A stretch of DNA of 64,000 bases from an uncultured Prevotellaceae bacterium. GTDB taxonomy: Bacteria > Bacteroidota > Bacteroidia > Bacteroidales > Bacteroidaceae. Both the position numbers and the translations under genes were made by a program. Numbering within the stretch: the stretch's first letter is position 1; each line of letters starts with the position of its first letter. The stretch spans positions 220,141 to 284,140 of the forward strand of contig ONDJ01000002.1 in assembly GCA_900316575.1 (NCBI GenBank), given 5' to 3'. Positions 26,718 to 37,285 of this stretch are shown one piece after another. The notes beneath the pieces were generated by a model. That model was not told the DNA's origin, made no database searches, and worked only from the letters and a program-made list of their open reading frames with translations.

Positions 26718-28706
26718 ATGAGCCACAACCTCGTCCGCATAACGCTAACGATAGCCCTTCTGATTACAGGAGGGCTTCTGGCTTTTGCGCAGCGAGGCGG
26801 TACGCGCGATGAACGGGTGGAGCTCATCCATGCCGATCGCAACATGTACGACCGCGATATTGACCCCGATGCTCGGCGATTAGCAGGCAAGGTGCACTTT
26901 CGCCAGGGTAATATGCAACTCTTCAGCGACAGCGCTGTTTTCTACCAAAGCACCAACTCGTTTCAAGCCTTCGGCCATGTGCGTTTGCTACAAGGCGACA
27001 CGCTTTCGCTCACGGGGCAACACCTTTTCTATGACGGTCAGTCGCAGATAGGCCGAATGACGGGACGTGACGTCACGCTCAAGCATCGCAACCGCACGCT
27101 CATCACCGACAGCCTCGTTTACTACCGCATGGAAGGAGCAGGCCGATACTTCGATGGCGGCAAACTCATTGACGGCGAAAACACGCTCACCAGCGATTTC
27201 GGCGAATACTACACAGGATCACGAAAGTCGTATTTTTCAGACAATGTACATCTGCGCAACACTCGCTTCAATCTGACGACAAACGACTTAGAATACGACC
27301 TGCACACTCACTGGGCACACCTCATCGGGCCGAGCAACATCATCAGTCGCGACAACAACATCTATACCGAAAACGCTTACTACAACACCGACACACGCGA
27401 AGCACGACTCACACAAGGAAGCAAACTCATCAAACCCCAGGGCCGCGAACTCACAGGCGATTCCCTCCACTACAGCAAGCAGACGGGACTGGTGCACATC
27501 TTTGGCAACGTCACCTACACCGACCGTCCGCAACAGCGCACACTCGTCAGCGACAACGCCGTTTACAACGAAAACACAGGGAAACTCGATGCCACGGGCA
27601 ATGTGCGCTACACCGACAATCTCAACCATCGCACTCTCACCTGCGACCGTGGAGAATACTACGAACAAGAAAAATTAGTAAAAGGCTTCGGTCACGTTGT
27701 CTTTACGGAACAGCTCACACAGCGCACCCTCACCTGCGACCGTGGCGACTACAACGAGCTCACAGGCATTGCTCACGCTTACGAGAACCTCCACTTTCAA
27801 GACCACATCGCTCAGCAAGACATGACCGCTGGCCATGGCACCTACAATGACAAAACGGGATGGCTGTTTGCCGTGGATGAAGTGGATATGCAAGACTTCA
27901 AGCGCAAAGCCCGTCTGCGCGGCGACAGTGTGGCTTATAACCAAAACACCGGCGAAGGAATGGCTACGGGGCGTGCCTTGGTTGAAGACTATTCTAAGCC
28001 CCAAGTGCTTTCAGCCCATGCCGACACGCTCAGGATTTTTACTTACAATATTGAAACCGACAGTGCTTATCGCGTGATACGAGGCATTCGTCATGTGCGC
28101 ACCTATCGTGAAGACGTACAAGCCGTGTGCGACACGATGGTTTTCGACCAATTGCGCCACACACTGCGACTGTTGCGCGACCCTATCGTATGGAGCGACA
28201 ACCGCCAGGTATTAGGCGAAGAAATTGTGGTTTACACCAACGACAGCACCATTGACAGCATTTACGTAAACCGCCAAGCACTCGTAGCAGAACAAGTGGA
28301 CAGTCTGCATTTCAACCAATTGTCGGCCCACCAAATGAGAGCCTACTTCGTAGAAGGCGAAATGACCACAGCCGAAGCCGAGGGCAACGTGCGCGCCGTG
28401 ATGTTCCCACTCGAGAAAGACAGTTTGCTGCTCTACCACAATTATACCGAAACAACCGAAATGCGCATGAAACTCAAAGAGCGCAAACTCAGTCGCATTT
28501 GGACACCAGCCGCCGAAAGCTACTTTTATGCCATCGGCATGGCTCCTAAAGGGCAAACCTATCTTGAAAACTTCACATGGTTTGACTACATGCGCCCCAC
28601 TTCGGCCAATGACCTCATGGAATGGCGACCGAAGAAAAGTGGCACAGAATTGCGCACCACCGTGCGCCGCACTGCACCACTGCAAACGCTACCCTCCAAT
28701 CTATAA
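26718..28706 (+). CDS. OstA-like LPS-transport family protein
   Basis: The 662-residue protein has a signal peptide ending AFAQ and then repeating OstA/LptA beta-jellyroll strands, for example VHFRQGNMQLFSDSAVFYQ, TLVSDNAVYNENTGKLDATGNVRYTD and TLTCDRGDYNELTGIAHAYENLHF. The strand repeats continue for most of the protein. Relatives form the periplasmic bridge that moves LPS to the outer membrane. It lacks a large C-terminal barrel, so it is a long OstA form and not LptD. It lies between surA and mutL. Confidence 0.85.
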   Translation: MSHNLVRITLTIALLITGGLLAFAQRGGTRDERVELIHADRNMYDRDIDPDARRLAGKVHFRQGNMQLFSDSAVFYQSTNSFQAFGHVRLLQGDTLSLTGQHLFYDGQSQIGRMTGRDVTLKHRNRTLITDSLVYYRMEGAGRYFDGGKLIDGENTLTSDFGEYYTGSRKSYFSDNVHLRNTRFNLTTNDLEYDLHTHWAHLIGPSNIISRDNNIYTENAYYNTDTREARLTQGSKLIKPQGRELTGDSLHYSKQTGLVHIFGNVTYTDRPQQRTLVSDNAVYNENTGKLDATGNVRYTDNLNHRTLTCDRGEYYEQEKLVKGFGHVVFTEQLTQRTLTCDRGDYNELTGIAHAYENLHFQDHIAQQDMTAGHGTYNDKTGWLFAVDEVDMQDFKRKARLRGDSVAYNQNTGEGMATGRALVEDYSKPQVLSAHADTLRIFTYNIETDSAYRVIRGIRHVRTYREDVQAVCDTMVFDQLRHTLRLLRDPIVWSDNRQVLGEEIVVYTNDSTIDSIYVNRQALVAEQVDSLHFNQLSAHQMRAYFVEGEMTTAEAEGNVRAVMFPLEKDSLLLYHNYTETTEMRMKLKERKLSRIWTPAAESYFYAIGMAPKGQTYLENFTWFDYMRPTSANDLMEWRPKKSGTELRTTVRRTAPLQTLPSNL

Positions 28707-28720
28707 ACTTTTTTCGCATT

Positions 28721-30553
28721 ATGCCTGATATCATTCACCTTTTGCCCGACACCGTTGCCAACCAGATAGCTGCCGGCGAAGTCATTCAGCGACCATCGTC
28801 GGTGGTGAAGGAATTGGTTGAAAACGCTGTAGATGCTGGGGCAAAGCTGGTACAGTTATTTATAGAGGGAGCGGGGAAGACACTCATACAAGTCATTGAC
28901 GACGGCCAAGGCATGAGCGTCACCGATGCTCGCTTGGCTTTTGAACGTCATGCTACCAGCAAAATCCGCCAAGCCGATGACTTATTTGCTCTTCAAACCA
29001 TGGGTTTTCGGGGCGAGGCCTTGCCAAGCATAGCAGCTGTGGCACAGGTAGAACTGCGCACGCGAACTGCCGATGATGAACTTGGCACCCTGCTATACAT
29101 CGAGGGCGGAAAAGTGCGCAAATCCGAGACTGTCACGACACCACGCGGTGCCAACTTTGCCGTGCGCAATCTTTTCTTCAACATTCCCGTGAGGCGCAAA
29201 TTTCTCAAGAGCGACCTTACAGAAATGGGAAGCATACTTTCTGAATTTGAACGCCTGGCACTGGCTCATCCCGATGTGGCATTCCGGCTACACCGCGATG
29301 GAGCGTCACTCTACGATTTGCCCGCCTGCACGTTCAAGCAACGTATAGCCAACCTCTTTGGGCATCGCCTTGAGAAACAACTCGTACCCGTTGACGTAGA
29401 TACCGACTTGGGCAAAATCAGCGGTTTTGTAGGCACGCCCGAAAGTGCTCGGCGCAAACGCGCACAGCAATTCTTTTTTGCCAACAATCGCTACATGCGC
29501 CACCCCTATTTCGCCAAAGCTGTTCAGACAGCCTATGAGCGGCTCATACCCGAAGGAGAGCAAGTGCCGTTTTTTCTGCGTTTTGAGGTTGAGCCCGCCA
29601 ACATCGACGTTAACATCCATCCCACCAAGACCGAAATCAAGTTTCACGACGAGCAAACACTCTGGCAAATACTCTTGGCAGCTGTGCGCGAAGCTCTGGG
29701 GAAACATGGCGGTATGCCGATGATTGACTTCGACACGACCAACATGCCCGACATTCCTTTGTTCAACCCCGTCAGAGAACAGATGTCTGTGCATCCCGCT
29801 CCACCCTCTATTGAAGTCAATCCCAACTATAATCCCTTTGGATTCGAAGACGTGGGAGCTCCACGAAGCATTTCCCCTAAGCAATCTGAACCCTTTGGGG
29901 AGCGCAACAAACAAATCTTTGCCACATCTGTGAACTATGGTGAAGAAACAACTCCTACGCTTATTGATACGCCGGAAGTCCCCGATGAAATAGCCTCAGA
30001 CTATCTGCAATACCATGGGCGTTTCATCACATGCGCGGTTCACAGCGGCTTGATGCTCATCGACCAACACCGAGCGCACATGCGCATTCTCTACGACAGC
30101 TACTTACAGCACCTGAGCGGACAGCCCCTGCCTTCCCAAGGGTTGTTGTTTCCCCAACCGCTCATGCTCTCACCCTCCGAGCAAGCCACGCTGCGAACGA
30201 TTAGCGAAGAATTGTCGGTACTTGGATTTGACCTACGCGCCGATCGCCCAGACGCCTATTATATATATGGAGTGCCAGCAGGAACAGAAGGCCTCGAGCC
30301 TGAACACTTGCTTCGCGGCATACTTGAAGACACACAAAATGGCAACGACAATGCTGTTGAAGCCATCCGTCACCGTCTGGCTTTAGCCCTCGCACGCCGT
30401 GCCGCCATGCCTATCGGCCAAGCACTCACGCCCACTGAGATGTCATCGCTTTGTGCCAAACTCTTTGCTGGAGAATCGCCGCGCATTGCCCCCGATGGCA
30501 CACCCATACTCCTCGTTGTTGACAACGACCAAATCCTCCATTATTTCGACTAA
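28721..30553 (+). CDS. mutL: DNA mismatch repair protein MutL
   Basis: The 610-residue protein starts at 28721 (MPDIIHLLPDTVANQIAAGEV). The N-terminal GHKL ATPase is complete: ELVENAVDAGA, DDGQGM, FERHATSKI and TMGFRGEAL. A linker (about 345-430) leads to the dimerisation domain. The endonuclease motif of many MutL proteins (DQHA-x2-E-x4-E) reads DQHRAHMRILYD here, so both glutamates are replaced and nicking activity through this motif is doubtful. It ends the guaB-surA run. Confidence 0.95.
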   Translation: MPDIIHLLPDTVANQIAAGEVIQRPSSVVKELVENAVDAGAKLVQLFIEGAGKTLIQVIDDGQGMSVTDARLAFERHATSKIRQADDLFALQTMGFRGEALPSIAAVAQVELRTRTADDELGTLLYIEGGKVRKSETVTTPRGANFAVRNLFFNIPVRRKFLKSDLTEMGSILSEFERLALAHPDVAFRLHRDGASLYDLPACTFKQRIANLFGHRLEKQLVPVDVDTDLGKISGFVGTPESARRKRAQQFFFANNRYMRHPYFAKAVQTAYERLIPEGEQVPFFLRFEVEPANIDVNIHPTKTEIKFHDEQTLWQILLAAVREALGKHGGMPMIDFDTTNMPDIPLFNPVREQMSVHPAPPSIEVNPNYNPFGFEDVGAPRSISPKQSEPFGERNKQIFATSVNYGEETTPTLIDTPEVPDEIASDYLQYHGRFITCAVHSGLMLIDQHRAHMRILYDSYLQHLSGQPLPSQGLLFPQPLMLSPSEQATLRTISEELSVLGFDLRADRPDAYYIYGVPAGTEGLEPEHLLRGILEDTQNGNDNAVEAIRHRLALALARRAAMPIGQALTPTEMSSLCAKLFAGESPRIAPDGTPILLVVDNDQILHYFD

Positions 30554-30585
30554 GGGGGCGTGCTATAAAGTTCTAAAAAATACAA

Positions 30586-31215
30586 TCAGAGCTGTCCGCT
30601 TTCGACCATACGAACTACGCGCTCAAGCATTTTGTCGTCGCCTTCGGGGTCGTAGCGTTTCTTGAGATTTTGCCCAAAAAGCCGAGCAAGGCCTTGATAG
30701 ATACCTGCCTTGAACGAACCGATAAAAGCGCGTACGATGTCGTAGCCTGTTTGGTTGCACTCACGGTCAATCAGTTTGATGAGCAACTGGCCTTCCTTCT
30801 TGCTCATTTTGCGAATGGTGCGTCCGTACTGGTCGTTAAGTTCACGCTTCACACGATTGATATGTGCCTTGCGTTCCGATTCGGGCAGTCCATCGAGCAC
30901 GATGTAGGTTTCGAGCACGATGTAGCGCACCTGAACGGCATAAGGAAGTACCTTCTTGACGCGGCGCACAAGCAAGCCATATTCGCGACGTTCGCGCTCG
31001 TTGGCAAAAACCATAGGGGGATATTTCTGCACAGTGGGCACTGTAATGCTCAAGTAGTGCCCCGAGGCGTCAGACACGGTATCCACGCGCAACTCAGGCG
31101 CAACGGCTACTGCGGGAAGTTCGCTGGGCTCTTCTTCTCCAATAACCTCTTGCCCGTGTGCTATGATGGGCAGCAAAGCTATAAAAAGCAGTATGACACA
31201 AGTAGGCGTTTTCAT
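30586..31215 (-). CDS. DUF4294 domain-containing exported protein
   Basis: The 209-residue protein has a signal peptide ending AHGQ. The core at about residues 70-190 (KYPPMVFANERERREYGLLVRRVKKVLPYA, LNDQYGRTIRKMSKKEGQLLIKLIDRECNQTGYDIVRAFIG) is the Bacteroidetes-specific domain DUF4294, of unknown function. It converges on mutL with 32 bp between the stops and has its own promoter, divergent from uvrA. Confidence 0.85.
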   Translation of the reverse strand: MKTPTCVILLFIALLPIIAHGQEVIGEEEPSELPAVAVAPELRVDTVSDASGHYLSITVPTVQKYPPMVFANERERREYGLLVRRVKKVLPYAVQVRYIVLETYIVLDGLPESERKAHINRVKRELNDQYGRTIRKMSKKEGQLLIKLIDRECNQTGYDIVRAFIGSFKAGIYQGLARLFGQNLKKRYDPEGDDKMLERVVRMVESGQL

Positions 31216-31223
31216 TCGTGAAG

Positions 31224-31231
31224 CAAAGATA
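31224..31231 (-). promoter_or_regulatory. -7 box of the DUF4294 gene
   Basis: Leftward TATCTTTG, 8 bases before the start codon at 31215, so the leader is very short or absent. Confidence 0.55.
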
Positions 31232-31286
31232 CGGCAAAGTGGCGTTCCCTAAAATGCATCGAAGCCCTTTATTCATTCTTTTTACT

Positions 31287-31294
31287 TATATTTG
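31287..31294 (+). promoter_or_regulatory. -7 box of uvrA
   Basis: TATATTTG, 29 bases before the uvrA start at 31324. Confidence 0.6.
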
Positions 31295-31323
31295 CAGCCA
31301 AAGCCGTATTTGAAAGGTTTTTT

Positions 31324-34239
31324 ATGAAAAAAACAACAGAAACGAAAACAAACATATCTTCTCTTCAGAACTCAGAAACGGAGCAAGCTATCATCGTGAA
31401 AGGTGCTCGCGTAAACAATCTGAAGAACATTAGCGTGAGTATTCCCCGCGACAAGCTGACGGTCGTTACGGGGCTATCAGGCAGTGGGAAGTCTTCCCTT
31501 GCTTTCGACACGCTCTATGCTGAAGGGCAGCGAAGATACGTGGAAAGTTTGTCGGCCTACGCACGCCAATTCCTTGGCAGGATGCGTAAGCCCGATTGTG
31601 ACTTCATCAAGGGTATTCCACCGGCAATTGCTATTGAGCAAAAAGTGATCAACCGCAACGCGCGGTCCACGGTGGGCACTTCTACAGAAATTTATGACTA
31701 TCTGCGACTACTCTTCGCCCGTATCGGTAGGACGTATTCCCCCGTCAGTGGCGAAGAGGTTAAACGCCATACCACAGCGGATGTTATACAATGTGTGAAA
31801 GCCTATTCTTTAGGAACGCGGTTCACCGTTTTGGCTCCTCTGCGCATCCATCACGGGCGCACTTGGCGTGAACAATTGGAGACCGACTTGAAACAAGGAT
31901 TAACACGCTTAGATATAGACGGCGAGATTGTCCACATTGAGGATGTTTTAAAAGAATTTCCTGACGCACTTCCCCCGTCATGGCAAGTAGATAGCGAACA
32001 CGAGGGTGTGTTTACCAACGTTTTTCTACTCATTGACCGATTGAGCTGCGATGATAGCAGAGAATTGCAGTCACGACTGGCCGACAGTGTGCAAACGGCA
32101 TTCTACGAAGGCGACGGGAGAATGATGTTACGCATCTATCCTGCACGCACGCTCCATTACTTCAGTGGAGCGTTTGAAGCTGATGGCATCACCTTTGAAG
32201 AGCCCTCCGACCAAATGTTTTCGTTCCACTCACCACTCGGCGCCTGCCCTGAGTGCGAGGGCTTTGGCAGAATTGTAGGGATAGACGAACGGCTGGTGGT
32301 GCCCGATGGCAGCCTCAGCGTCTTTGAAGGTGCTGTGGTATGTTGGCGGGGTGACAAGATGAGCGAATGGAAACGCGAATTTTGCAGACGTGCCGAACGC
32401 AACGGATTTCCGATATTCAAACCCTACGACGAGCTCTCACAGAAAGAAAAAGACATCCTTTGGCACGGCGGGACGTATGAAAAGACCTTGCCGCCCGAAG
32501 AACAAGTAAGCATTGACGCTTTTTTTGACTACGTGCGCTCGCAACAATACAAAATACAATATCGCGTGATGTTGGCACGCTACCGCGGAAAGACGACCTG
32601 TCCGCATTGTCATGGTTCACGCCTCAAACCCGAAGCACTCTATGTCAAGATAGGAGGGCGACATATTGGCGAACTGGTGGAAATGCCCGTAAAGGATTTA
32701 TCTACGTGGTTTCAAAACCTAACGCTGAACGAGCACGACAGCAAGGTGGCCAACCGCTTATTGACTGAAATTCGCAACCGGCTGAAATTCCTCTGCGACG
32801 TAGGCCTTGGCTATCTCACACTCTCACGACAGTCGGCCACACTGAGTGGCGGCGAAAGCCAACGCATCAATTTGGCTACATCGCTGGGCAGTTCGCTGGT
32901 GGGTTCGCTCTACATTCTCGACGAGCCAAGCATTGGGCTGCATAGCCGCGACACGGGACGGCTCATAGGCGTTTTGAAAGCATTGCGCGACGCGGGAAAC
33001 ACCGTTGTCATCGTCGAACACGACGAAGAAATCATGCGCAATGCCGACTATGTGATAGACATCGGCCCTGAAGCGGGCACTGGCGGCGGACGCATAGTCT
33101 TGCAAGGCCCTATGGCGGAGATTGCTCAGATGAAGACCCAAGACATAGCCAAGAGCGAAAGCTATACGGCAAAATACTTACACGGATTAGAAAATATAGA
33201 AGTTCCCACCTCGCGAAGAAGCTGGAATCAATATATTGAAGTAAAAGGTGCACGCGAAAACAACCTACGAAACATTGACGTGAAATTTCCACTCAACGTC
33301 CTTTGCGTCGTTACAGGCGTGAGCGGCTCAGGCAAGAGCACCCTCGTCAAGCGCGTGCTCTACAACGTATTGCTCCGACACCTTGACATGAGCGGCGGCG
33401 ATCGGCCAGGACAATTCCAAAGTCTCGGCGGAAACCTCAATGCCATTAAGCACGTGGAGTTTGTTGATCAAAACCCCATTGGGAAATCTTCACGCTCCAA
33501 TCCCGTCACCTACGTCAAAGCATACGATGAGATCAGAACCCTTATGGCTGCTCAGCCCTTGGCTCGTCAACAAGGATTTAGCCCAGCCTACTTTTCTTTC
33601 AACACCGACGGCGGGCGTTGTGAAGAATGTAAGGGAGAGGGAATGGTAAAGGTAGAGATGCAATTCATGGCCGACTTGCAACTCACGTGTGAAGCCTGCG
33701 ACGGAAAACGCTTCAAGCGCGATGTATTGGAAGTGAGATTTCATGATAAAAACATCTACGACATTCTCGGCATGACCGTTGACGAAGCCATAGCATTCTT
33801 CAGCAAACATTGTCAAAAGCGCATTTGCAAAATGTTGCAACCGCTTCAAGACGTCGGACTGGGCTACGTTCAGCTCGGACAATCCTCGTCAACACTAAGC
33901 GGCGGCGAAAACCAACGCGTGAAATTAGCATACTACATAGGCAGTGAAACCACGCAACCTACGCTCTTCATCTTTGACGAACCCACAACAGGGCTCCACT
34001 TCCACGACATCAGCAAGTTGCTGCGTGCTTTTGACGCTTTGATCGAACGCGGCCACTCCATACTTATCATAGAACACAACGCCGAAATCATCAAATGCGC
34101 CGATTGGTGCATCGACCTTGGCCCCGAAGGCGGCGATGGTGGCGGACGCCTTGTTGCCGAAGGCACGCCAGAGGACATCGTTAGGCAAGACAAGGGCTAT
34201 ACGGCGCGCGCAATAGTTCAAAAAATTCTTAAACCATAA
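31324..34239 (+). CDS. uvrA: Excinuclease ABC subunit A
   Basis: The 971-residue protein recognises DNA damage together with UvrB. Two ABC ATPase halves are intact: Walker [11 protein letters not shown] near residue 50 and [10 protein letters not shown] near 665, with signature [13 protein letters not shown] and [15 protein letters not shown] and Walker [13 protein letters not shown] and [15 protein letters not shown]. Zinc-binding cysteines are seen in [23 protein letters not shown] and CEACDGKRF. The first about 20 residues are a non-conserved extension. It is divergent from the DUF4294 gene. Confidence 0.96.
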   Translation: MKKTTETKTNISSLQNSETEQAIIVKGARVNNLKNISVSIPRDKLTVVTGLSGSGKSSLAFDTLYAEGQRRYVESLSAYARQFLGRMRKPDCDFIKGIPPAIAIEQKVINRNARSTVGTSTEIYDYLRLLFARIGRTYSPVSGEEVKRHTTADVIQCVKAYSLGTRFTVLAPLRIHHGRTWREQLETDLKQGLTRLDIDGEIVHIEDVLKEFPDALPPSWQVDSEHEGVFTNVFLLIDRLSCDDSRELQSRLADSVQTAFYEGDGRMMLRIYPARTLHYFSGAFEADGITFEEPSDQMFSFHSPLGACPECEGFGRIVGIDERLVVPDGSLSVFEGAVVCWRGDKMSEWKREFCRRAERNGFPIFKPYDELSQKEKDILWHGGTYEKTLPPEEQVSIDAFFDYVRSQQYKIQYRVMLARYRGKTTCPHCHGSRLKPEALYVKIGGRHIGELVEMPVKDLSTWFQNLTLNEHDSKVANRLLTEIRNRLKFLCDVGLGYLTLSRQSATLSGGESQRINLATSLGSSLVGSLYILDEPSIGLHSRDTGRLIGVLKALRDAGNTVVIVEHDEEIMRNADYVIDIGPEAGTGGGRIVLQGPMAEIAQMKTQDIAKSESYTAKYLHGLENIEVPTSRRSWNQYIEVKGARENNLRNIDVKFPLNVLCVVTGVSGSGKSTLVKRVLYNVLLRHLDMSGGDRPGQFQSLGGNLNAIKHVEFVDQNPIGKSSRSNPVTYVKAYDEIRTLMAAQPLARQQGFSPAYFSFNTDGGRCEECKGEGMVKVEMQFMADLQLTCEACDGKRFKRDVLEVRFHDKNIYDILGMTVDEAIAFFSKHCQKRICKMLQPLQDVGLGYVQLGQSSSTLSGGENQRVKLAYYIGSETTQPTLFIFDEPTTGLHFHDISKLLRAFDALIERGHSILIIEHNAEIIKCADWCIDLGPEGGDGGGRLVAEGTPEDIVRQDKGYTARAIVQKILKP

Positions 34240-34253
34240 AAAACCAAAAGATT

Positions 34254-35846
34254 ATGAAAAACAAATTGTTGCTATCGCTCGCAGCACTGTGTGCACTCGT
34301 GCTGTCTTCATGCGGTTCGGACTTGGACTATGCCAAGTTCATCCCCAAAGAAGCCGCCGTAGTAGGACGCATAGACGTGGCTCAAATTGCTGACAAAGGA
34401 GACTTTGCCGACAACGAGAAACTTACAGAAATCCTCAAGAAATCCATAAGAGAAAGCGGACTTTCGGCCAAAGGCAAAATCGTGGCCGAAAAAATTGTGT
34501 CCAACCCCGCAATGACTGGAATAGACCTGCGCAAACCCATTTTCTTCTATTATTCCACCGATGCAACGGGAGACCACAGCGGCATTGTAGCTACAGTGCT
34601 CAACCGAAGCGACCTAACAAATTTTGCAAACTATCTTTCTAAGGAAGACGGCGGGGAGCAAGCCAAAGAATACAAAGGCATTACCTACATGGGTGACGAC
34701 GACTTCCTACTGGCCTTCAACGATGAATGGCTCGTGTTCAAAGACACCCATGCCACTCATGCACAAGAAGCCATCGACCTGCTCCTTTCGCGCGAAGCCC
34801 TCACCCCCGAACAGACCGTCGCCAGCGTTGCCGGCTACAAACGTATGATTGAAGGCGACGGCATTGCCAGTCTTGTGGTGCGTGGAGAAATTTTAGCAAA
34901 AGCAATGTCAGAGACCAACAATCGCTACGACATCTCCCAAGCCTATCAAGACATGGCCAACTACGACTACATCTTCGACCTCGACGCCGAGGACGGACGC
35001 TTAGGCTTAGACATGGAAACCTTTGCCAGCACCGACGAAGGCCAACGCAAACTCCGAGAAACCAAGAAAATGTTCAGCGAAATCCAGGGCGAATACGCCG
35101 ACTATGTGGACAAGAATGCCCTGCTCTCCGTCGTCTGCAACTTCAATGGCAAAGAAATCATCAAGTTTGTAGAGCAGAATGGGCTTCCGCAAGAGCAAAT
35201 CCGCTCGTTCCGTCCTTATATTGAGGCCCTCAACGGCGATGCCGTCTTCACCCTCAACGCACTCAAAGCCAATCTCCATGGCCTTGACTATCGCATGTTT
35301 GCCCACTTGAGCAATCCACAGCCCTACCTCGCGCTGAAAAACCAAATCGCCGACGCCATGGGTGTCAACGAATATGCCACCAACGAGTTCTCGCTGTCGC
35401 TGGGCTCGCTGGTTTCCACAGCCGATGTAGTCTCCGAGATGGGGCTTGCCGACGAAAATGCTGCGCCCAACAATGGAAACATCATGCTCTATTTCGGTGT
35501 GCACAACAGCAGCAGCCTCTTTGGCTCGTTCTCAATCAGCAGCAACGCCTTCGACAAAGTGGCAAACCCCCTGCCCAAAGACAACTACCATGGCCGCATT
35601 GCCTATGTGCGCCTCAATAGCACCAATGCACTTGATGTTATCAAACTGATATCCAAAAACACCGGCACCGATAGCGACTATGAGTCTAAAATCGGTTTAC
35701 ACATCCTTGGCCTCATCGACTATATTGACCTGTATGCAACGACCGACAGCAAGGGCAGAATAAATGTCGTTATGCGCGACAAGGACAAGAATGCCTTAGC
35801 CACACTCGTCGGCGAACTGTCCACCATCGTCAGCATCTTCAATTAA
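34254..35846 (+). CDS. DUF4836-family lipoprotein
   Basis: The 530-residue lipoprotein has a lipobox LSSC followed by GSDLDYAKFIPKEAAVVGRIDVAQI, the usual opening of DUF4836 proteins of Bacteroidetes. It is a long soluble alpha/beta protein with many alternating strands (for example LMDYIDLYATTDSKGRIN-like text near the end) and no catalytic motif that I recognise. It begins 14 bp after the uvrA stop and is likely read through from uvrA. Function unknown. Confidence 0.8.
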   Translation: MKNKLLLSLAALCALVLSSCGSDLDYAKFIPKEAAVVGRIDVAQIADKGDFADNEKLTEILKKSIRESGLSAKGKIVAEKIVSNPAMTGIDLRKPIFFYYSTDATGDHSGIVATVLNRSDLTNFANYLSKEDGGEQAKEYKGITYMGDDDFLLAFNDEWLVFKDTHATHAQEAIDLLLSREALTPEQTVASVAGYKRMIEGDGIASLVVRGEILAKAMSETNNRYDISQAYQDMANYDYIFDLDAEDGRLGLDMETFASTDEGQRKLRETKKMFSEIQGEYADYVDKNALLSVVCNFNGKEIIKFVEQNGLPQEQIRSFRPYIEALNGDAVFTLNALKANLHGLDYRMFAHLSNPQPYLALKNQIADAMGVNEYATNEFSLSLGSLVSTADVVSEMGLADENAAPNNGNIMLYFGVHNSSSLFGSFSISSNAFDKVANPLPKDNYHGRIAYVRLNSTNALDVIKLISKNTGTDSDYESKIGLHILGLIDYIDLYATTDSKGRINVVMRDKDKNALATLVGELSTIVSIFN

Positions 35847-35891
35847 GCACACGCCTTTTTAGTCCCCACCGCCGCGCGCTTTTTTTACGCG

Positions 35892-37133
35892 ATGAACCGC
35901 CTCCTCTGGAAACTCGTCCGCCTACAGATCAGCCCCTGGCAGTTGGCAGGCTTCGCGCTTGCCAACTTGCTGGGACTCGTCGTTGTGCTGTTTGGCATAC
36001 AGTTCTACTGCGATGTCGCGCCCATTTTTACAGCCAGCGATAGTTTCATGAAAGAAGAATACATCGTAGTGAGCAAAGAAGTGGGGCTCTCAGGGCTTCG
36101 CGGCAAGAGCGCCTCAGGCTTCAGCCAGCGCGAAATCCAAGAAATCTCCTCGCAAGCGTTTGTAGATACCTGCGCCCCATTTGTTAGCGCACAGTTTGGC
36201 GTAGTAGCCGCCTTCAGCAGCGCATCGGCTGGCGTAGGCTTCCAAACAGAAATGTTTCTTGAAGCACTGCCCGACAACTTCCTCGACATCAACCTCAAAG
36301 GCTGGCAAGTACAAGGCTCGCCCCCAGCGGGCGACACTGCTTCACACTCGTCAGCCCCCCCAGCAGAAACACCCGTCGTGCCCATTGTCATACCGCGAGG
36401 CTATCTCAATCTTTACAACTTTGGCTTTGCAGCCGGACGAGGCCTGCCAGCACTTTCCGAAAGCATGATAGGCATGGTGCCTATCCGTCTGCTCCTCTCA
36501 GGACCACGCGGCGAAATGATCGTCGAGGGGCGCGTCAAAGGGTTTTCCAATCGCTTGAACACCATCCTGGTACCGATGGATTTCTTGCTAAAGGCCAACG
36601 ACAGTCTTTCTGAAAAAGAATCACTCAATCCTACACGCCTCTGCATCGACGTAAAAAATCCCGCCGATCCAGCCATTGGAGCGTTTCTCACTCAAAAAGG
36701 CTATCGCACCGAGGGCACAGGCGGCGACGCAGGGCGTATGGCTTATTTTTTGAGCATCGTGTGCTTCGTAGTGGTGGGAATAGGTCTTAGCATTTGTGTT
36801 CTGGCTTTCTTCGTGATGCTACTCAGCGTTTGGCTGCTCCTGCAGAAAAATATGGAGAAAGCCCGAACGCTCAGATTGATAGGTTATCCTACAGCAACGA
36901 TCTGTCTGCCCTATTTCGCAGTAATTGTTGGCGTGTATCTTGTCTCCTTTTTCATTTCAGCATTGTCACTTTCAGCCTTGCGCAATGCCTACTTGCCCCA
37001 CATCGCACCGCTGAGTCCCGACTTCCAACTGCACACCGACATCCGCATTCATATCATAGCATTGGCCCTATCAACTTTGCTTTCGGTTATAGGCTCATGG
37101 GCTGTATGGAATAAAATGAAACGAAGTACATAG
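35892..37133 (+). CDS. FtsX/MacB-like ABC transporter permease without a partner ATPase
   Basis: The 413-residue protein has an N-terminal membrane helix (about residues 20-42), a large extracytoplasmic domain (45-295), and three C-terminal helices (about 295-330, 345-375, 385-408), the topology of FtsX/MacB permeases that work mechanically on the periplasmic side. No ATP-binding subunit is adjacent, so it must pair with one encoded elsewhere. It is 45 bp downstream of the DUF4836 gene and ends at a strong hairpin. Confidence 0.8.
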   Translation: MNRLLWKLVRLQISPWQLAGFALANLLGLVVVLFGIQFYCDVAPIFTASDSFMKEEYIVVSKEVGLSGLRGKSASGFSQREIQEISSQAFVDTCAPFVSAQFGVVAAFSSASAGVGFQTEMFLEALPDNFLDINLKGWQVQGSPPAGDTASHSSAPPAETPVVPIVIPRGYLNLYNFGFAAGRGLPALSESMIGMVPIRLLLSGPRGEMIVEGRVKGFSNRLNTILVPMDFLLKANDSLSEKESLNPTRLCIDVKNPADPAIGAFLTQKGYRTEGTGGDAGRMAYFLSIVCFVVVGIGLSICVLAFFVMLLSVWLLLQKNMEKARTLRLIGYPTATICLPYFAVIVGVYLVSFFISALSLSALRNAYLPHIAPLSPDFQLHTDIRIHIIALALSTLLSVIGSWAVWNKMKRST

Positions 37134-37161
37134 CACTGCAGCTACACAAATCTTTTGTAAG

Positions 37162-37201
37162 AGAGTTATTGCTGTCCGCTAAAGTGGATAGCAATAACTC
37201 T
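37162..37201 (+). terminator. Stem-loop after the permease gene
   Basis: AGAGTTATTGCT (37162-37173) pairs perfectly with AGCAATAACTCT (37190-37201), with TCC/GGA extending it; TGTTTAGG follows. A terminator with a weak U-run. Confidence 0.6.
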
Positions 37202-37209
37202 GTTTAGGC

Positions 37210-37282
37210 GTGTTCCATAAATTAGGGAAAATCGTCTTTCATGATAGATCAAAAAAACATGCAAGTCTAATTTATAGAACAC
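37210..37282. mobile_element. Short MITE-like inverted repeat
   Basis: GTGTTCCATAAATTAG (37210-37225) and its near-perfect complement (37267-37282; one difference, GTGTTCTATAAATTAG) bound a 41-bp AT-rich centre. The right end touches the stop codon of the Lrp gene at 37286. No coding capacity. Confidence 0.5.
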
Positions 37283-37285
37283 CCT

